The notes under the pieces: model-generated
Seen by the model: only the letters and a program-made list of their open reading frames with translations
Told to the model about the DNA's origin: nothing
Databases searched by the model: none
Shown here: piece after piece, positions 15,807 to 24,622 of the stretch
Position numbering within the stretch: position 1 is the stretch's first letter
How the letters are laid out: every line of letters starts with the position of its first letter
Position numbers and translations under genes: made by a program
Source of the DNA: an uncultured Actinomycetes bacterium
GTDB lineage: Bacteria > Actinomycetota > Acidimicrobiia > Acidimicrobiales > RAAP-2
Direction: 5' to 3'
DNA: 64,000 nt
Assembly (NCBI GenBank): GCA_903924205.1
Contig: CAIYAP010000001.1
Coordinates: forward strand, 1-64,000

Positions 15807-15834
15807 TTCAACAATCAATGGCAGTTACTACAAT
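15807..15834 (+). promoter_or_regulatory. Putative sigma-70-type promoter of sufB
   Basis: TTCAAC (15807-15812) and TACAAT (15829-15834) with a 16-bp spacer. Predicted transcript start near 15841, giving a leader of about 20 nt that contains GAGGTGA before the ATG. Unlike most genes here, sufB therefore has a leader and a Shine-Dalgarno sequence. Confidence 0.45.
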
Positions 15835-15863
15835 CGCCATAGGAAGAACTAGCCGAGGTGAGC

Positions 15864-17264
15864 ATGAGCGTCGAAAACCTGGATTTCAGTCGTTACCAGC
15901 TGGGCTGGTCAGACGAACTCGACGTCGTGTTCAAGCCGAAGAAGGGCCTCAATGAGGCCATCGTTCGTGAGATGTCTGACATCAAGAGTGAGCCCCAATG
16001 GATGCGCGACTTTCGCCTGAAGTCCCTCACCCGCTTTGAAAAGAAGCCGATGCTGCCCTGGTTCGCCCAGAAGATGCCGGACCTCGACTTCAACGACATC
16101 TACTACTACATCAAGCCCACCGAGAATCAGGTGCAGGACTGGGAAGACCTTCCTGACGCCATCAAGCAGACCTACGAGAAGTTGGGCATCCCGGAGGCCG
16201 AGCGCAAGTACCTGGCCGGGGTCACCGCGCAGTACGAATCGGAAGTGGTTTTTCACCGCAACCGCGCCGACCTCGAAGCTCTCGGCGTGATTTTCTGCGA
16301 CATGGACACCGCGGTGCGTGAGTACCCAGAACTGGTTCAGAAGTACTTCGGTTCGGTCATTCCGCCTAACGACAACAAGTTCGCCGCCCTCAACAGCGCC
16401 GTGTGGTCGGGTGGATCTTTCATTTACGTGCCGCCGGGCGTGAACGTCGACCAGCCACTACAGGCCTACTTCCGTATCAACACGGAAAACATGGGTCAGT
16501 TCGAGCGCACCTTGATTATCGCCGATGAGGGTAGTCAGGTTCACTACGTCGAGGGCTGTTCGGCACCGGTGTATTCGACCGACTCGCTGCACTCGGCCGT
16601 GGTGGAGCTCGTCGCCCTACCGGGATCGCGTATCACCTACACCACGATTCAGAACTGGTCGAACAACGTCTACAACTTGGTCACCAAGCGCGCCCGCGCC
16701 GAGGCGGAGGCTCACGTGGAGTGGATTGACGGCAACATCGGTTCGCGTCTCACGATGAAGTACCCCGCGGTCTACCTCATGGGCCCCAAGGCCTCGGGTG
16801 AGGTGCTCTCCGTGGCCTACGCCGGCGCCGGTCAAAACCAAGACACGGGCGCCAAGATGGTGCACGCCGCTCCGGAAACCACGTCCACCATCGTCAGCAA
16901 GTCGATTTCCAAGGATGGTGGTCACTCGACGTATCGTGGACTCGTCAAGGTAGAAGAAGGCGCGACGGGTGCGAAGAGCTTCGTACGTTGCGACGCCCTG
17001 CTGCTTGACCAGCAGTCCATCAGCGAGACCAAGCCCTATATGGAAGTCGGGGAGCGTGACGCGTCCATCGGCCACGAAGCCACCGTCTCCAAGATCGGTG
17101 ACGACCAGTTGTTCTACCTCATGAGCCGCGGGCTGAACGAGTCCCAAGCCATGGGCATGATCGTGAACGGATTCATCGAGCCCGTGACGCGGACTTTGCC
17201 GATGGAGTACGCCGTCGAGTGGAGCCGACTCATTGAACTCCAGATGGAAGGATCCATCGGTTAG
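15864..17264 (+). CDS. sufB: Fe-S cluster scaffold protein SufB
   Basis: 466 aa, full length. ATG 15864 chosen because GAGG is 5 nt upstream; a GTG 6 nt earlier is possible. Conserved SufB core: [58 protein letters not shown] (conserved cysteine) and the C-terminal [20 protein letters not shown]. With SufC and SufD it forms the complex on which [4Fe-4S] clusters are built from sulphide delivered by SufS-SufU. In most actinobacteria sufD follows directly; here a small Cys-rich gene and an antiparallel crotonase gene intervene. Confidence 0.96.
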   Translation: MSVENLDFSRYQLGWSDELDVVFKPKKGLNEAIVREMSDIKSEPQWMRDFRLKSLTRFEKKPMLPWFAQKMPDLDFNDIYYYIKPTENQVQDWEDLPDAIKQTYEKLGIPEAERKYLAGVTAQYESEVVFHRNRADLEALGVIFCDMDTAVREYPELVQKYFGSVIPPNDNKFAALNSAVWSGGSFIYVPPGVNVDQPLQAYFRINTENMGQFERTLIIADEGSQVHYVEGCSAPVYSTDSLHSAVVELVALPGSRITYTTIQNWSNNVYNLVTKRARAEAEAHVEWIDGNIGSRLTMKYPAVYLMGPKASGEVLSVAYAGAGQNQDTGAKMVHAAPETTSTIVSKSISKDGGHSTYRGLVKVEEGATGAKSFVRCDALLLDQQSISETKPYMEVGERDASIGHEATVSKIGDDQLFYLMSRGLNESQAMGMIVNGFIEPVTRTLPMEYAVEWSRLIELQMEGSIG

Positions 17265-17266
17265 GA

Positions 17267-17283
17267 CCGAGGTTCGCCCTCGG
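17267..17283 (+). terminator. Hairpin after sufB, no U-tract
   Basis: CCGAGG-TTCGC-CCTCGG forms a 6-bp stem immediately after the sufB stop. There is no T-run behind it, so it may be a weak terminator, an mRNA-stabilising hairpin or chance. Confidence 0.3.
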
Positions 17284-17331
17284 GCCCCACGTTGCGCGGT
17301 CTCGTCGCCATGGACATGGCACGATAGGGAC

Positions 17332-17694
17332 ATGGGAATGCGTGAAGAGTGCAAACATTTTCAGAGTCGCACCTACTCGTCGGGAGACGTAGCGCGCTTT
17401 TGCTCGTTGGGTAATGCCCCCGATCAGCCCTTTAGCTGTCCGAGTGACTGCATGACCTACGAACCCCGCATGGCTGATGTGGGGTGGAGTCACGGCTCCT
17501 TGGTGTCGCCGCCACCGGTAGCCACGCCCGACTCGAGCCGCGAAGATCGCGAAGCTGTCTTGGCCGCCGCCGCGGAGATCGTGGATGGCATCGCCGCCAC
17601 CGCTTTTGCGGACCGTCGTCGAGAGCTCGAGGAGCAGGCGGCGCGAGACGAGTCGGATCGCTCCCGCCGTGGCTGGCGCTTTTGGCGCCGTTAA
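17332..17694 (+). CDS. Four-cysteine hypothetical protein next to sufB
   Basis: 120 aa. Cysteines at 7, 24, 36 and 40 (pattern C-X16-C-X11-C-X3-C) make a compact N-terminal module that could bind an Fe-S cluster or zinc; EECKHFQSR and FSCPSDCMTYEPR flank the ligands. Residues 66-112 are a charged helix ending RRGWRFWRR. No membrane segment. Lies 67 nt after sufB on the same strand, with CACGAT 6 nt before its ATG (variant leaderless promoter). Position suggests a role in Fe-S assembly or sensing, but that is inference; I do not recognise a named family. Confidence 0.7.
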   Translation: MGMREECKHFQSRTYSSGDVARFCSLGNAPDQPFSCPSDCMTYEPRMADVGWSHGSLVSPPPVATPDSSREDREAVLAAAAEIVDGIAATAFADRRRELEEQAARDESDRSRRGWRFWRR

Positions 17695-18531
17695 CTACTG
17701 GCCGGTGTAGCGCGGCTCACGGTGTTCGAGGAAACTCATCATGGCTTCCACGAGGTCGTCGGTGAATAAGTACATGGAGTTCCATCGCGCGACGTAATCG
17801 AGGCCCTCGGCCACGGTGCGACCATCATTGGCGCGCAGCACTGACTTGGTTCCGGTCACGGCCAATGGTGGATTAGCCGCAATCGCACGAGCGACGTCGA
17901 CCGCGGCGGCGTAGACCTCGTCGGCCGATCCGTCCACGACGCGGTTGACGAGGTGAATCTGCTCCGCACGCTGCGCGCCAAAGTCCGCACCGGTGTAGGC
18001 GAGTTCGGCCACATGACCAGCGGGCACGATGCGCGGTAAGCGCTGCAAGGTGCCGAGGTCGGCCACGATGCCCACCTTGGCTTCTCGCACCGAGAAAATG
18101 GCATCAGACGACGCCAGTCGAAAATCGGCCGCGGTGACGAGGTCAATGCCACCGCCAATGCAGTAGCCGTGAATGGCCGCGATGACGGGAACCTCCAGCT
18201 CGTCAAAGCAGGTGATGGCTTGCTGAATCTCCTGGATGCGGTCAAAAAGCTTGCGAGTCGTCATGGCCTTCGAGTCGGTCCCCGACGAGTTGCCCCCCGT
18301 CATGAACATCGCGCCCATTTCCTTGAGGTCCAGCCCGACCGTGAAGTGAGGTCCGCGCGCCGCAATGACCACGCAACGCACCTCACGATTCTCCGCAATG
18401 GCCGCAGCGGCGAGAGGCAAATCGCGCCAGAGGTCTGAACCCATGGCGTTTCGCGCCTCGGCGCGCGACAGCCACAGGGTCGCGATGTGGTCGGCAATCT
18501 CTAGTTCCAGAACAGTTGACGTGAACGCCAC
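17695..18531 (-). CDS. Crotonase-family enoyl-CoA isomerase/hydratase (dienoyl-CoA isomerase-like)
   Basis: 278 aa. GTG 18531 is chosen over a TTG 15 nt upstream because GAGGAGG lies about 6 nt before it. Crotonase fold: oxyanion-hole segments PHFTVGLDL and HGYCIGGGIDLVTAADFRLA, then REAKVGIVADLGTLQRLP. The acidic residue in AxxGIVADLGTLQRLP is characteristic of delta(3,5)-delta(2,4)-dienoyl-CoA isomerases (ECH1-like), which shift double bonds during unsaturated fatty-acid beta-oxidation. The gene lies antiparallel inside the suf region, with its stop touching the stop of the four-Cys gene. An ordinary enoyl-CoA hydratase cannot be fully excluded. Confidence 0.82.
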   Translation of the reverse strand: MAFTSTVLELEIADHIATLWLSRAEARNAMGSDLWRDLPLAAAAIAENREVRCVVIAARGPHFTVGLDLKEMGAMFMTGGNSSGTDSKAMTTRKLFDRIQEIQQAITCFDELEVPVIAAIHGYCIGGGIDLVTAADFRLASSDAIFSVREAKVGIVADLGTLQRLPRIVPAGHVAELAYTGADFGAQRAEQIHLVNRVVDGSADEVYAAAVDVARAIAANPPLAVTGTKSVLRANDGRTVAEGLDYVARWNSMYLFTDDLVEAMMSFLEHREPRYTGQ

Positions 18532-18585
18532 GGCAAGCCTCCTCAAGTCACGCCGAGCCTAGGTCGCTCTTACCACGCACGCCGT

Positions 18586-18591
18586 TACACT
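18586..18591 (+). promoter_or_regulatory. Putative -10 element of sufD
   Basis: TACACT about 14 nt before ATG 18606; implies a leader of about 8 nt without Shine-Dalgarno. A minus-strand TAGGCT (18556-18561) probably serves the crotonase gene. Confidence 0.4.
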
Positions 18592-18605
18592 GCCCACGCC
18601 CCACT

Positions 18606-19763
18606 ATGAGCACTTTCTGGACTTCCCTTCGCCATGCTGCACCCGCCGATCGTGCTGAGTGGGTCGACGCTGTTCGCGATGCCGGCCTGCCGACCACCAG
18701 CGACGAAGTGTGGCGATACGCCCCCTTGAATGAACTGGACACCACGTCTTTCGTCGGGGGCAGCGAGACTGTTAGCCCCATGGCACACGCACTGGTGTTG
18801 GTGAACGGCGAACTGCTGAGCAGCACCACTCCCGCGGGAATAACCATTACGAGCGAGCGCCGTGTTGCATTGCCCGAATCTGAAGGCGACGGCTTTGAGT
18901 CGTTGGCGCACCTCCTCGCCCCCCAGATGTACCGCATCGAGATCGCGACCACCCTCACCGAGCCCCTGATCATCGACCAGCAGTTCACGGCAGCCTTTGC
19001 GGGCGTCGATATCACCGTGGCGGTCGCCGCCGGTGCGTCGGCGACCGTGGTGGAGCGCATTCGCGGGGGAGCAGACAGCTTCATTTCGACGACCACTCGG
19101 ATTGAACTCGCAGAGCGGGCCCACGCGGTCTGGTCGACGTATCAGTCGCTGTCGGACAGCGCATGGTTCATTGCCCGTAGCCGCGGCATCTTGGCGCGAG
19201 ACGCTCACCTCACTCAGAACTACGCCGGCGTGGGTGCCCGCTATGACCGCGCTCGTCAGGACTGCGAGCTGCGCGAGACCGGCGCAGAAAACCGCCTCAT
19301 GACGACCTACGTCGGTCACGGCAATCAGATCCATGACCTCCGCACTCACCAGCTTCACCTCGCCCCGCGGACGACGGCAACCTTGGTCAGCAAGGGCGCC
19401 GTGGGCGACTCGTCGCGTTCGATTTACACCGGTTTGATTGAAATGGAAAAGGGCGCGCGTCGCGCCGACGCCCGCCAAAGCAACCACAACCTCTTACTCT
19501 CCAACGTTGCCCACGCCGACACCGTGCCGAACCTCGACATTCGCGAGAACGACGTCACCTGCGCGCACGCGTCGTCGGTGGGACCGCTCGATGAAATGAC
19601 CCGTTGGTACCTCGAGAGCCGCGGCGTCCCGCGGGCCGTCGCGGAACGTCTCATGGTGCTCGGCTTCTTCAATGAAATGCTGGCGGCCTGGCCGGCGGAG
19701 TTGGCGCAGACCGTGTCTGACGACATCGCCGCCATCATCGACGACATGGTGGTGTTCGCGTGA
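18606..19763 (+). CDS. sufD: Fe-S cluster assembly protein SufD
   Basis: 385 aa. Diverged N-terminal half (helical, with DEVWRYAPLNELD as in SufD) and conserved C-terminal beta-helix: LTTYVGHGNQIHDLRTHQL-like segment, SKGAVGDSSRSIYTGLIEM, RRADARQSNHNLLLS, ENDVTCAHASSVGPLDEMTRWYLESRG. Partner of SufB and SufC in the scaffold complex. Has its own putative promoter. GTG of the Rieske gene overlaps its stop by 4 nt. Confidence 0.93.
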   Translation: MSTFWTSLRHAAPADRAEWVDAVRDAGLPTTSDEVWRYAPLNELDTTSFVGGSETVSPMAHALVLVNGELLSSTTPAGITITSERRVALPESEGDGFESLAHLLAPQMYRIEIATTLTEPLIIDQQFTAAFAGVDITVAVAAGASATVVERIRGGADSFISTTTRIELAERAHAVWSTYQSLSDSAWFIARSRGILARDAHLTQNYAGVGARYDRARQDCELRETGAENRLMTTYVGHGNQIHDLRTHQLHLAPRTTATLVSKGAVGDSSRSIYTGLIEMEKGARRADARQSNHNLLLSNVAHADTVPNLDIRENDVTCAHASSVGPLDEMTRWYLESRGVPRAVAERLMVLGFFNEMLAAWPAELAQTVSDDIAAIIDDMVVFA

Positions 19764-20077
19764 GCATCGCCCTCGGAGAGCTTGCCACCTTTGCCGACGG
19801 AGCCGCCACCGCGGTCACTGTCGCCAATCGCCGATTGGCGCTGGTGCGCCTCGGTGATGACGTGTACGTTTTGAGTGATCGCTGTTCACATGAGGACTTC
19901 GCCTTGTCAACCGGTGACGTCGAAGCGGTGGATTGCACCATTGAGTGCGACCGTCACGGCGCCATCTTCGACATCTCCACCGGCGAGGCCTTATCCTTGC
20001 CGGCGACCGAGCCCGTCGCCACCTTCGGCGTCTCCATCGTCAACGGCGTGGTGTATCTGGATGAGGAGTGGTCATGA
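19760..20077 (+). CDS. Rieske-type [2Fe-2S] ferredoxin of the suf operon
   Basis: 105 aa. Rieske ligands C42-S-H44 and C63-x2-H66 with 18 residues between the pairs. Small soluble protein of the type annotated as non-haem iron oxygenase ferredoxin subunit. A Rieske gene between sufD and sufC is a known actinobacterial suf arrangement, suggesting electron supply to cluster assembly; its exact role is not established. Translationally coupled on both sides (GTGA with sufD, ATGA with sufC). Confidence 0.92.
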   Translation: MSIALGELATFADGAATAVTVANRRLALVRLGDDVYVLSDRCSHEDFALSTGDVEAVDCTIECDRHGAIFDISTGEALSLPATEPVATFGVSIVNGVVYLDEEWS

Positions 20078-20790
20078 GCACGCTCGAGATTCGCGATCTG
20101 CACGTCACCGTCGGCGAGCGAGAAATCGTCAAAGGTCTGTCATTGACCTTGGACGCCGGAACTGTCGCGGCCATCATGGGCCCGAACGGATGTGGCAAGT
20201 CAACGTTGGCGAACGCGATTGCGGGTCGACCGGGTTATCAGATCACCGGCGGCAGCGTCATGATCAACGGCGAATCTCTCCTCGAATTGCCCTCTGACGA
20301 GCGCGCGCGACATGGCTTGTTCTTAGCCCTGCAGCAGCCCCTCGACGTGCCTGGCGTTCGTCCCCTCGACATGCTGACTGCCGCGGGAGCCACAGGTGAC
20401 GTCGCGTCGGTCATGAATGTCGAAGCGCAGCGCCTTGGACTTCGCCCCGAACTGTTGCAGCGTTTTGTCAATGTCGACCTCTCCGGAGGCGAGCGCAAGC
20501 GCGCCGAGATTGTTCAATTGGCTGCCCTTCGTCCCGCCGTCGCCATCCTCGATGAAATTGATTCGGGCCTTGACGTGGATGCCCTTGGCGCCGTCGCTCG
20601 GCGCGTGCACGAAGCGACTCGCGAGTGGAACTGCGCCGTCTTGGCGATTACCCACTTCCGTCGACTGCTCAACGAATTGACGCCGGACATTGTGTACGTG
20701 ATGACCGATGGCGCGATTGTTGCGAGCGGTGGCATGGAGCTCGTAGACGAGCTCGAAGCCAATGGTTACGAGAAGTTCCGCACCCGCTGA
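20074..20790 (+). CDS. sufC: Fe-S assembly ATPase SufC, first copy (SufC1)
   Basis: 238 aa from ATG 20074, which overlaps the Rieske stop. Walker A GPNGCGKST, Q-loop in FLALQQPLD, ABC signature with SufC-type context DLSGGERKRAEI, Walker B AILDEIDSGLDVDA, H-switch THFRR. It is about 13 residues shorter than the second copy (23861-24616), mainly between the Q-loop and the signature (after VPGVRP). The Q-loop reads QQP where the other copy has the usual QYP. Grouped with sufD and the Rieske gene, it should power the SufBCD scaffold. Confidence 0.92.
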   Translation: MSTLEIRDLHVTVGEREIVKGLSLTLDAGTVAAIMGPNGCGKSTLANAIAGRPGYQITGGSVMINGESLLELPSDERARHGLFLALQQPLDVPGVRPLDMLTAAGATGDVASVMNVEAQRLGLRPELLQRFVNVDLSGGERKRAEIVQLAALRPAVAILDEIDSGLDVDALGAVARRVHEATREWNCAVLAITHFRRLLNELTPDIVYVMTDGAIVASGGMELVDELEANGYEKFRTR

Positions 20791-20814
20791 CCCCGAGAAA
20801 AGAAGCTTCGCCGG

Positions 20815-20820
20815 TAGGAT
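20815..20820 (+). promoter_or_regulatory. -10 element TAGGAT, 6 nt before the LCP gene
   Basis: TAGGAT with a 6-nt spacer to ATG 20827; leaderless type. Confidence 0.5.
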
Positions 20821-20826
20821 GAACGC

Positions 20827-22146
20827 ATGTCTTCTCGCCCGTCTGGGCCCCGTAAGGGCCAGCGCCCCTCCCCGTCGGGTCGCATCGCTAACGAACAACG
20901 CCTCTTAGCGCTCGGCGACGCCGTTGACCGCCGTCACGGTGGCAGCCCGAAGGGCAAGGCTCCCGCTCGCGGTAGAAAAAAATCTGCGGGTGCGCGCAAG
21001 GCGAGGAATCGACGCCGCCTCGTCATTGCGGGCCTCGTCCTCGTTCTTCTCGCCGTGTCCGCCATGCCCATCGCCCGACTCGTGGCGAACTGGGAATTGG
21101 GTCACTTCCAAAAAATCAAGGTGAATGCGTTGAAGTCGGTGGACCCGTCGCAACCGTTCAACGTATTGGTGGTCGGTTCTGACTCTCGTGTCGGACTGAC
21201 GGGATCTTTGGCCAACGCCGCGGGCAGCGCCTCGGGACAGCGCTCTGACGTGGTCAAGATTGTTCACATCGACCCCATCAAGAACACGATTAGTTCGATT
21301 TCCATCCCTCGCGACACGATGGTGGCGTTGCTGAAGAACCAGGGCCTGTGGACGAATTACAACCGCATCAACGTCAACTTGGATCCCGAATTCGGCGGTG
21401 GCCCCGACCTCATGGTGAAGACCATTGAGGCGAACTTTGGTATTCCCATCAACCACGTGGTGGAAGTGTCCTTCGTGGGCGTCATCAACGCCGCCGGGTC
21501 TATTGGGGGCGTCAACATGTACTTCCCGACACCGCTTCGGGATTACATGTCCGGTACGTATATCAAGACGGCGGGATGTCACAACATTCAAGGCCCGATG
21601 GCTCTGTCATTGATGCGTGGCCGCCACACCTACTACCTCAGCCATGGCCAGTGGCTCTACGACGGCACCAGCGACTATGGCCGCATCATTCGCCAAGATC
21701 TCTTTATCAAGGGGATGCTACAAAAAGCCAAGTCAAAGGCGTACGACCCGCTCGCTCTCAACAGCCTTATTTCCGCATTGCCGCAGGGCATTGTCCTCGA
21801 CAGCAGTTGGTCGGGTGCGGAGCTATTGGGCCTGGGGCTTCACTTCCGCCACTTCAATACGTCGCACCTCTACTCGTACACCTTGCCGGTGGTCTCCGCC
21901 GGAAATGTGCACCCCTACGGCGACGTGTTAGTGGTTCAGCAACCGCAGGCGCAGCAACTGTTCACGACAGTATTTGGCAATGAACTCACCCATCCGACCA
22001 ACCCACCGCCGAACGCGCAAATGCACCCGAACCCACCGCCGGTGATTTCGACCACCACCACGGTGCCGAGTACGTCGGTGACGGGCGGCACGACGGTGTC
22101 GACGCCGGCACGCGATGTCCCCTGGTGGGACCCGCACCTCTGCTAG
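20827..22146 (+). CDS. LytR-CpsA-Psr (LCP) family cell-wall glycopolymer ligase
   Basis: 439 aa. Basic cytoplasmic N-terminus (1-63, rich in Lys, Arg and Pro), one membrane helix about 64-85, then the extracytoplasmic LCP domain: NVLVVGSDSRVG, the Asp/Arg pyrophosphate-lipid ligands in GQRSDVVKIVHID, ISIPRDTMV, YNRINVNLDPEFGGG and GRIIRQDLFIKGM. C-terminal tail (about 385-439) is Pro/Thr/Ser-rich. LCP enzymes move undecaprenyl-linked glycopolymers onto peptidoglycan. Together with the sugar-nucleotide genes at 49231-53221 it supports a decorated cell wall. Unrelated to its suf neighbours. Confidence 0.9.
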   Translation: MSSRPSGPRKGQRPSPSGRIANEQRLLALGDAVDRRHGGSPKGKAPARGRKKSAGARKARNRRRLVIAGLVLVLLAVSAMPIARLVANWELGHFQKIKVNALKSVDPSQPFNVLVVGSDSRVGLTGSLANAAGSASGQRSDVVKIVHIDPIKNTISSISIPRDTMVALLKNQGLWTNYNRINVNLDPEFGGGPDLMVKTIEANFGIPINHVVEVSFVGVINAAGSIGGVNMYFPTPLRDYMSGTYIKTAGCHNIQGPMALSLMRGRHTYYLSHGQWLYDGTSDYGRIIRQDLFIKGMLQKAKSKAYDPLALNSLISALPQGIVLDSSWSGAELLGLGLHFRHFNTSHLYSYTLPVVSAGNVHPYGDVLVVQQPQAQQLFTTVFGNELTHPTNPPPNAQMHPNPPPVISTTTTVPSTSVTGGTTVSTPARDVPWWDPHLC

Positions 22147-22172
22147 GTCTCTATGGAGACGGCCATGTGCCG
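22147..22172. terminator. Two small hairpins in a convergent gap
   Basis: GTCTC-tatg-GAGAC (22147-22160) and CGGC-catgt-GCCG (22160-22172) occupy most of the 30 bp between the LCP stop and the sufU stop. Could act as a bidirectional attenuator; no U-tract. Confidence 0.3.
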
Positions 22173-22176
22173 ACGG

Positions 22177-22629
22177 CTACTGAGGTGAAGCGTGGGTGGA
22201 TAACACCTGGTCGAGAGTGTTCCACGCCAAAATGGCGCACTTAATGCGTGCCGGGAATTGCACCACGCCTTGGAGGGCCGCCATCTCGCCCAGTTCGCGC
22301 ACATTCACCGGCTCACCGGGAGTGTCGTCAATCGTCATGAGTCGCTTGAACACTGCCAATCGGTCGTAGGCGAAGGACGTGGTCTTACCCTTGACCGCGG
22401 CGGACATCAGCGAGGAAGATGCCTGGGAGATGGAACAGCCCGTTCCTGTGATCTTGATGTCAGAAATGGTGTCACCATCGAGCGTGACGTACACCGTGAC
22501 CTGATCGCCACACAGTGGGTTAAAGCCTTCAGCCGACATGGCCGGCGGCACCGGCAACTCGCCACGATTTCGCGGTGAGCGGTAGTGGTCGAGGATGATG
22601 TCTTTGTAGAGGTCGTCGAGCCCGTCCAT
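22177..22629 (-). CDS. sufU: Sulfur-transfer / Fe-S assembly protein SufU
   Basis: 150 aa. Zinc ligands and sulphur acceptor: C40 and D42 (NPLCGD), C65 (TGCSISQASSS) and C131 (RIKCAIL). The about 20-residue insertion between the second and third Cys region relative to IscU is typical of SufU. Accepts persulfide sulphur from SufS. Starts 2 nt after the sufS stop, so co-translated. The frequent downstream SufT-like gene is absent: the next gene is the convergent LCP gene. Confidence 0.94.
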   Translation of the reverse strand: MDGLDDLYKDIILDHYRSPRNRGELPVPPAMSAEGFNPLCGDQVTVYVTLDGDTISDIKITGTGCSISQASSSLMSAAVKGKTTSFAYDRLAVFKRLMTIDDTPGEPVNVRELGEMAALQGVVQFPARIKCAILAWNTLDQVLSTHASPQ

Positions 22630-22631
22630 GA

Positions 22632-23864
22632 TTATCGAAACATCGCATCCGCAGCGGTGAGGGCATCGATCAATACGTCGATGTCGCTACTGGTGTTGTA
22701 GGGACCAAAGGACACGCGCACTGTGGCGGATAGTCCGAAACGCTTCATCAAGGGCTTGGCGCAGTGGTGCCCCGGCCGCACGCAGACACCGTGTTGGTCG
22801 AGAACTTGAGCAATGTCGTGCGGGTGAACGCCGTCGAGGTCGAGGCTGATGACCCCCGCACGCTGATCTAACGTCGGGGGGCCAATGATGCGTAGCCGAC
22901 CGGGAGCCACATCCGCGAGGCGACGCAGCGCCTCGGCGGTGAGAGTGTCCTCGTGGGCTTGCAGCGCCGCCATGTCCCATCCGCGGAGGTAACGAATCGC
23001 GGCGGCAAAGCCCACCGCTTCTGCAATTGGGGGGGTGCCGGCCTCAAATCGTCGGTTGTCGGGTGCGGGGACATAACCATCCAGACTGACGTCGGCGATC
23101 ATCGCGCCACCACCCATGAAGGGGTCCATCTCGGCCCACATATCGCGCTTGGCCCATACCGCACCGATGCCCGTGGGTCCCATCATTTTGTGGGCACCAA
23201 AACAAATGGCGTCGATACCGAGAGCTTCGACGTCCACCGGATGGTGCGCCACCAGCTGGGCGCCGTCGACGACGACGCGCACCCCGACGGCGTGCGCCCG
23301 CTTGGCAATCTCGGCGACGGGATTGACCGTTCCGAGAACGTTGCTGATACCGGTGAAGGAGATGAGCGACGCGCCGTGCAGGAGTTCATCGAGGTTGGAA
23401 AGGTCGAGACGAAAATCATCGGTGACCGTGAGGAAGCGAATCTCAAAGCCGAGTCGTTCGCGTAACTGGAACCACGGCACCAAGTTCGCGTGATGCTCCA
23501 TTTCCGTGAGCACGATGGCGGAATCCGGTCCGAGGTGACGGGCCCCCCAGCCGTGGGCGATGAGGTTGAACGATTCGGTCGTGCCGTGTGTGAAGACCAC
23601 CTCTTCGGCCCCACCGGGCGCGCTGATGAACGAGGCGATGTCGGCGCGCGCGCCTTCAAAGGCGGCGGTTGCTTCCTCGGCGGTGAGATACACGGCTCGA
23701 TGGACGTTGGAGTGGTGGCGCTCGTAGTACTGGTCCATGGCCTCGATCACGCTGCGCGGCGTGAGGGAGGTAGCGGCTGAATCGAGGTACACCAGTCGAC
23801 GTCCGTGAACCTCACGCGTCAGCTGGGGGATATCGCTACGCAGTGAGGAGAAATCGCCGCTCAC
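22632..23864 (-). CDS. sufS: Cysteine desulfurase SufS
   Basis: 410 aa. GTG 23864 overlaps the stop of the second sufC (GTGA), preferred over a reading starting 18 nt upstream. Fold-type I PLP enzyme: PLP-binding THGTTESFN, aspartate in VDGAQ, lysine K226 (GAHKMMGP) and the active-site loop cysteine C368 (RPGHHCAKP). Class II desulfurase: frees sulphur from cysteine as a persulfide and passes it to SufU. Confidence 0.95.
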   Translation of the reverse strand: MSGDFSSLRSDIPQLTREVHGRRLVYLDSAATSLTPRSVIEAMDQYYERHHSNVHRAVYLTAEEATAAFEGARADIASFISAPGGAEEVVFTHGTTESFNLIAHGWGARHLGPDSAIVLTEMEHHANLVPWFQLRERLGFEIRFLTVTDDFRLDLSNLDELLHGASLISFTGISNVLGTVNPVAEIAKRAHAVGVRVVVDGAQLVAHHPVDVEALGIDAICFGAHKMMGPTGIGAVWAKRDMWAEMDPFMGGGAMIADVSLDGYVPAPDNRRFEAGTPPIAEAVGFAAAIRYLRGWDMAALQAHEDTLTAEALRRLADVAPGRLRIIGPPTLDQRAGVISLDLDGVHPHDIAQVLDQHGVCVRPGHHCAKPLMKRFGLSATVRVSFGPYNTSSDIDVLIDALTAADAMFR

Positions 23865-24616
23865 GCCACGACCTCTCGCCATTGGTCATACCCGGCGGTT
23901 TCAATCGCCGTCGCCACGTCAACGCCACCACTGTGAACGATTTTGCCGTCCACCAAGATGTGCACGAAGTCCGGGACGAGTTCTTCGAGCAACTTGACGT
24001 AGTGGGTCACGACAATGGCGGCCATGTTCGGGCGTTGCTCGCGCACGAGGCGCACACCGTTTGCCACAATGCGCAGCGCATCAATGTCGAGTCCCGAGTC
24101 GGTTTCGTCCAAGATGGCGAGTTCGGGCTCGAGGAGGGCCATTTGCAACACCTCATTGCGCTTACGTTCGCCGCCGGAAAAACCGTCATTGAGGTGGCGC
24201 GACGCGAAGGCCGGATCCATCTCCAACTTGGCCATCCATTCTTGGAGGTCGAGGCGAACTTCCAGCACCGATAACTCGTCCAGGTTCTTGCGCGCGGCAA
24301 TCGCCTGACGCAGGAACTGCACTACGGAGACACCAGAAATTGCCTCGGGATATTGAAAGGCGAGAAAGATGCCCGCGCGAGCGCGCTCGTCGGCGCTCCA
24401 CGTAGTGATGTCCTCGCCGCGAAAAATTATGCGACCACTGGTGATGTCGTAACCGGGATGACCCATGATGACGTTGCCCAAGGTGGACTTGCCCGCACCG
24501 TTTGGTCCCATGAGGGCGTGCACTTCGCCCTCGGCCACGCGAAGGCTCACGCCCGCCAAGATTTCGACGCCATCGGCGGAGGCGTGTAAGTCGTCCAGAA
24601 CAAGAAGGTCAGTCAC
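23861..24616 (-). CDS. sufC: Fe-S assembly ATPase SufC, second copy (SufC2)
   Basis: 251 aa. Walker A GPNGAGKST, Q-loop FLAFQYPEAISGVSVVQFL (the canonical SufC form), signature GFSGGERKRNEV, Walker B AILDETDSGLDIDA, H-switch THYVK. Closer to textbook SufC length than the copy at 20074. Heads a minus-strand unit sufC2-sufS-sufU with a TAGGGT -10 6 nt before the GTG. Two sufC genes of different type within 5 kb on opposite strands is unusual. It probably works with SufB, but a separate target cannot be excluded. Confidence 0.92.
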   Translation of the reverse strand: MTDLLVLDDLHASADGVEILAGVSLRVAEGEVHALMGPNGAGKSTLGNVIMGHPGYDITSGRIIFRGEDITTWSADERARAGIFLAFQYPEAISGVSVVQFLRQAIAARKNLDELSVLEVRLDLQEWMAKLEMDPAFASRHLNDGFSGGERKRNEVLQMALLEPELAILDETDSGLDIDALRIVANGVRLVREQRPNMAAIVVTHYVKLLEELVPDFVHILVDGKIVHSGGVDVATAIETAGYDQWREVVA

Positions 24617-24622
24617 GAAATC

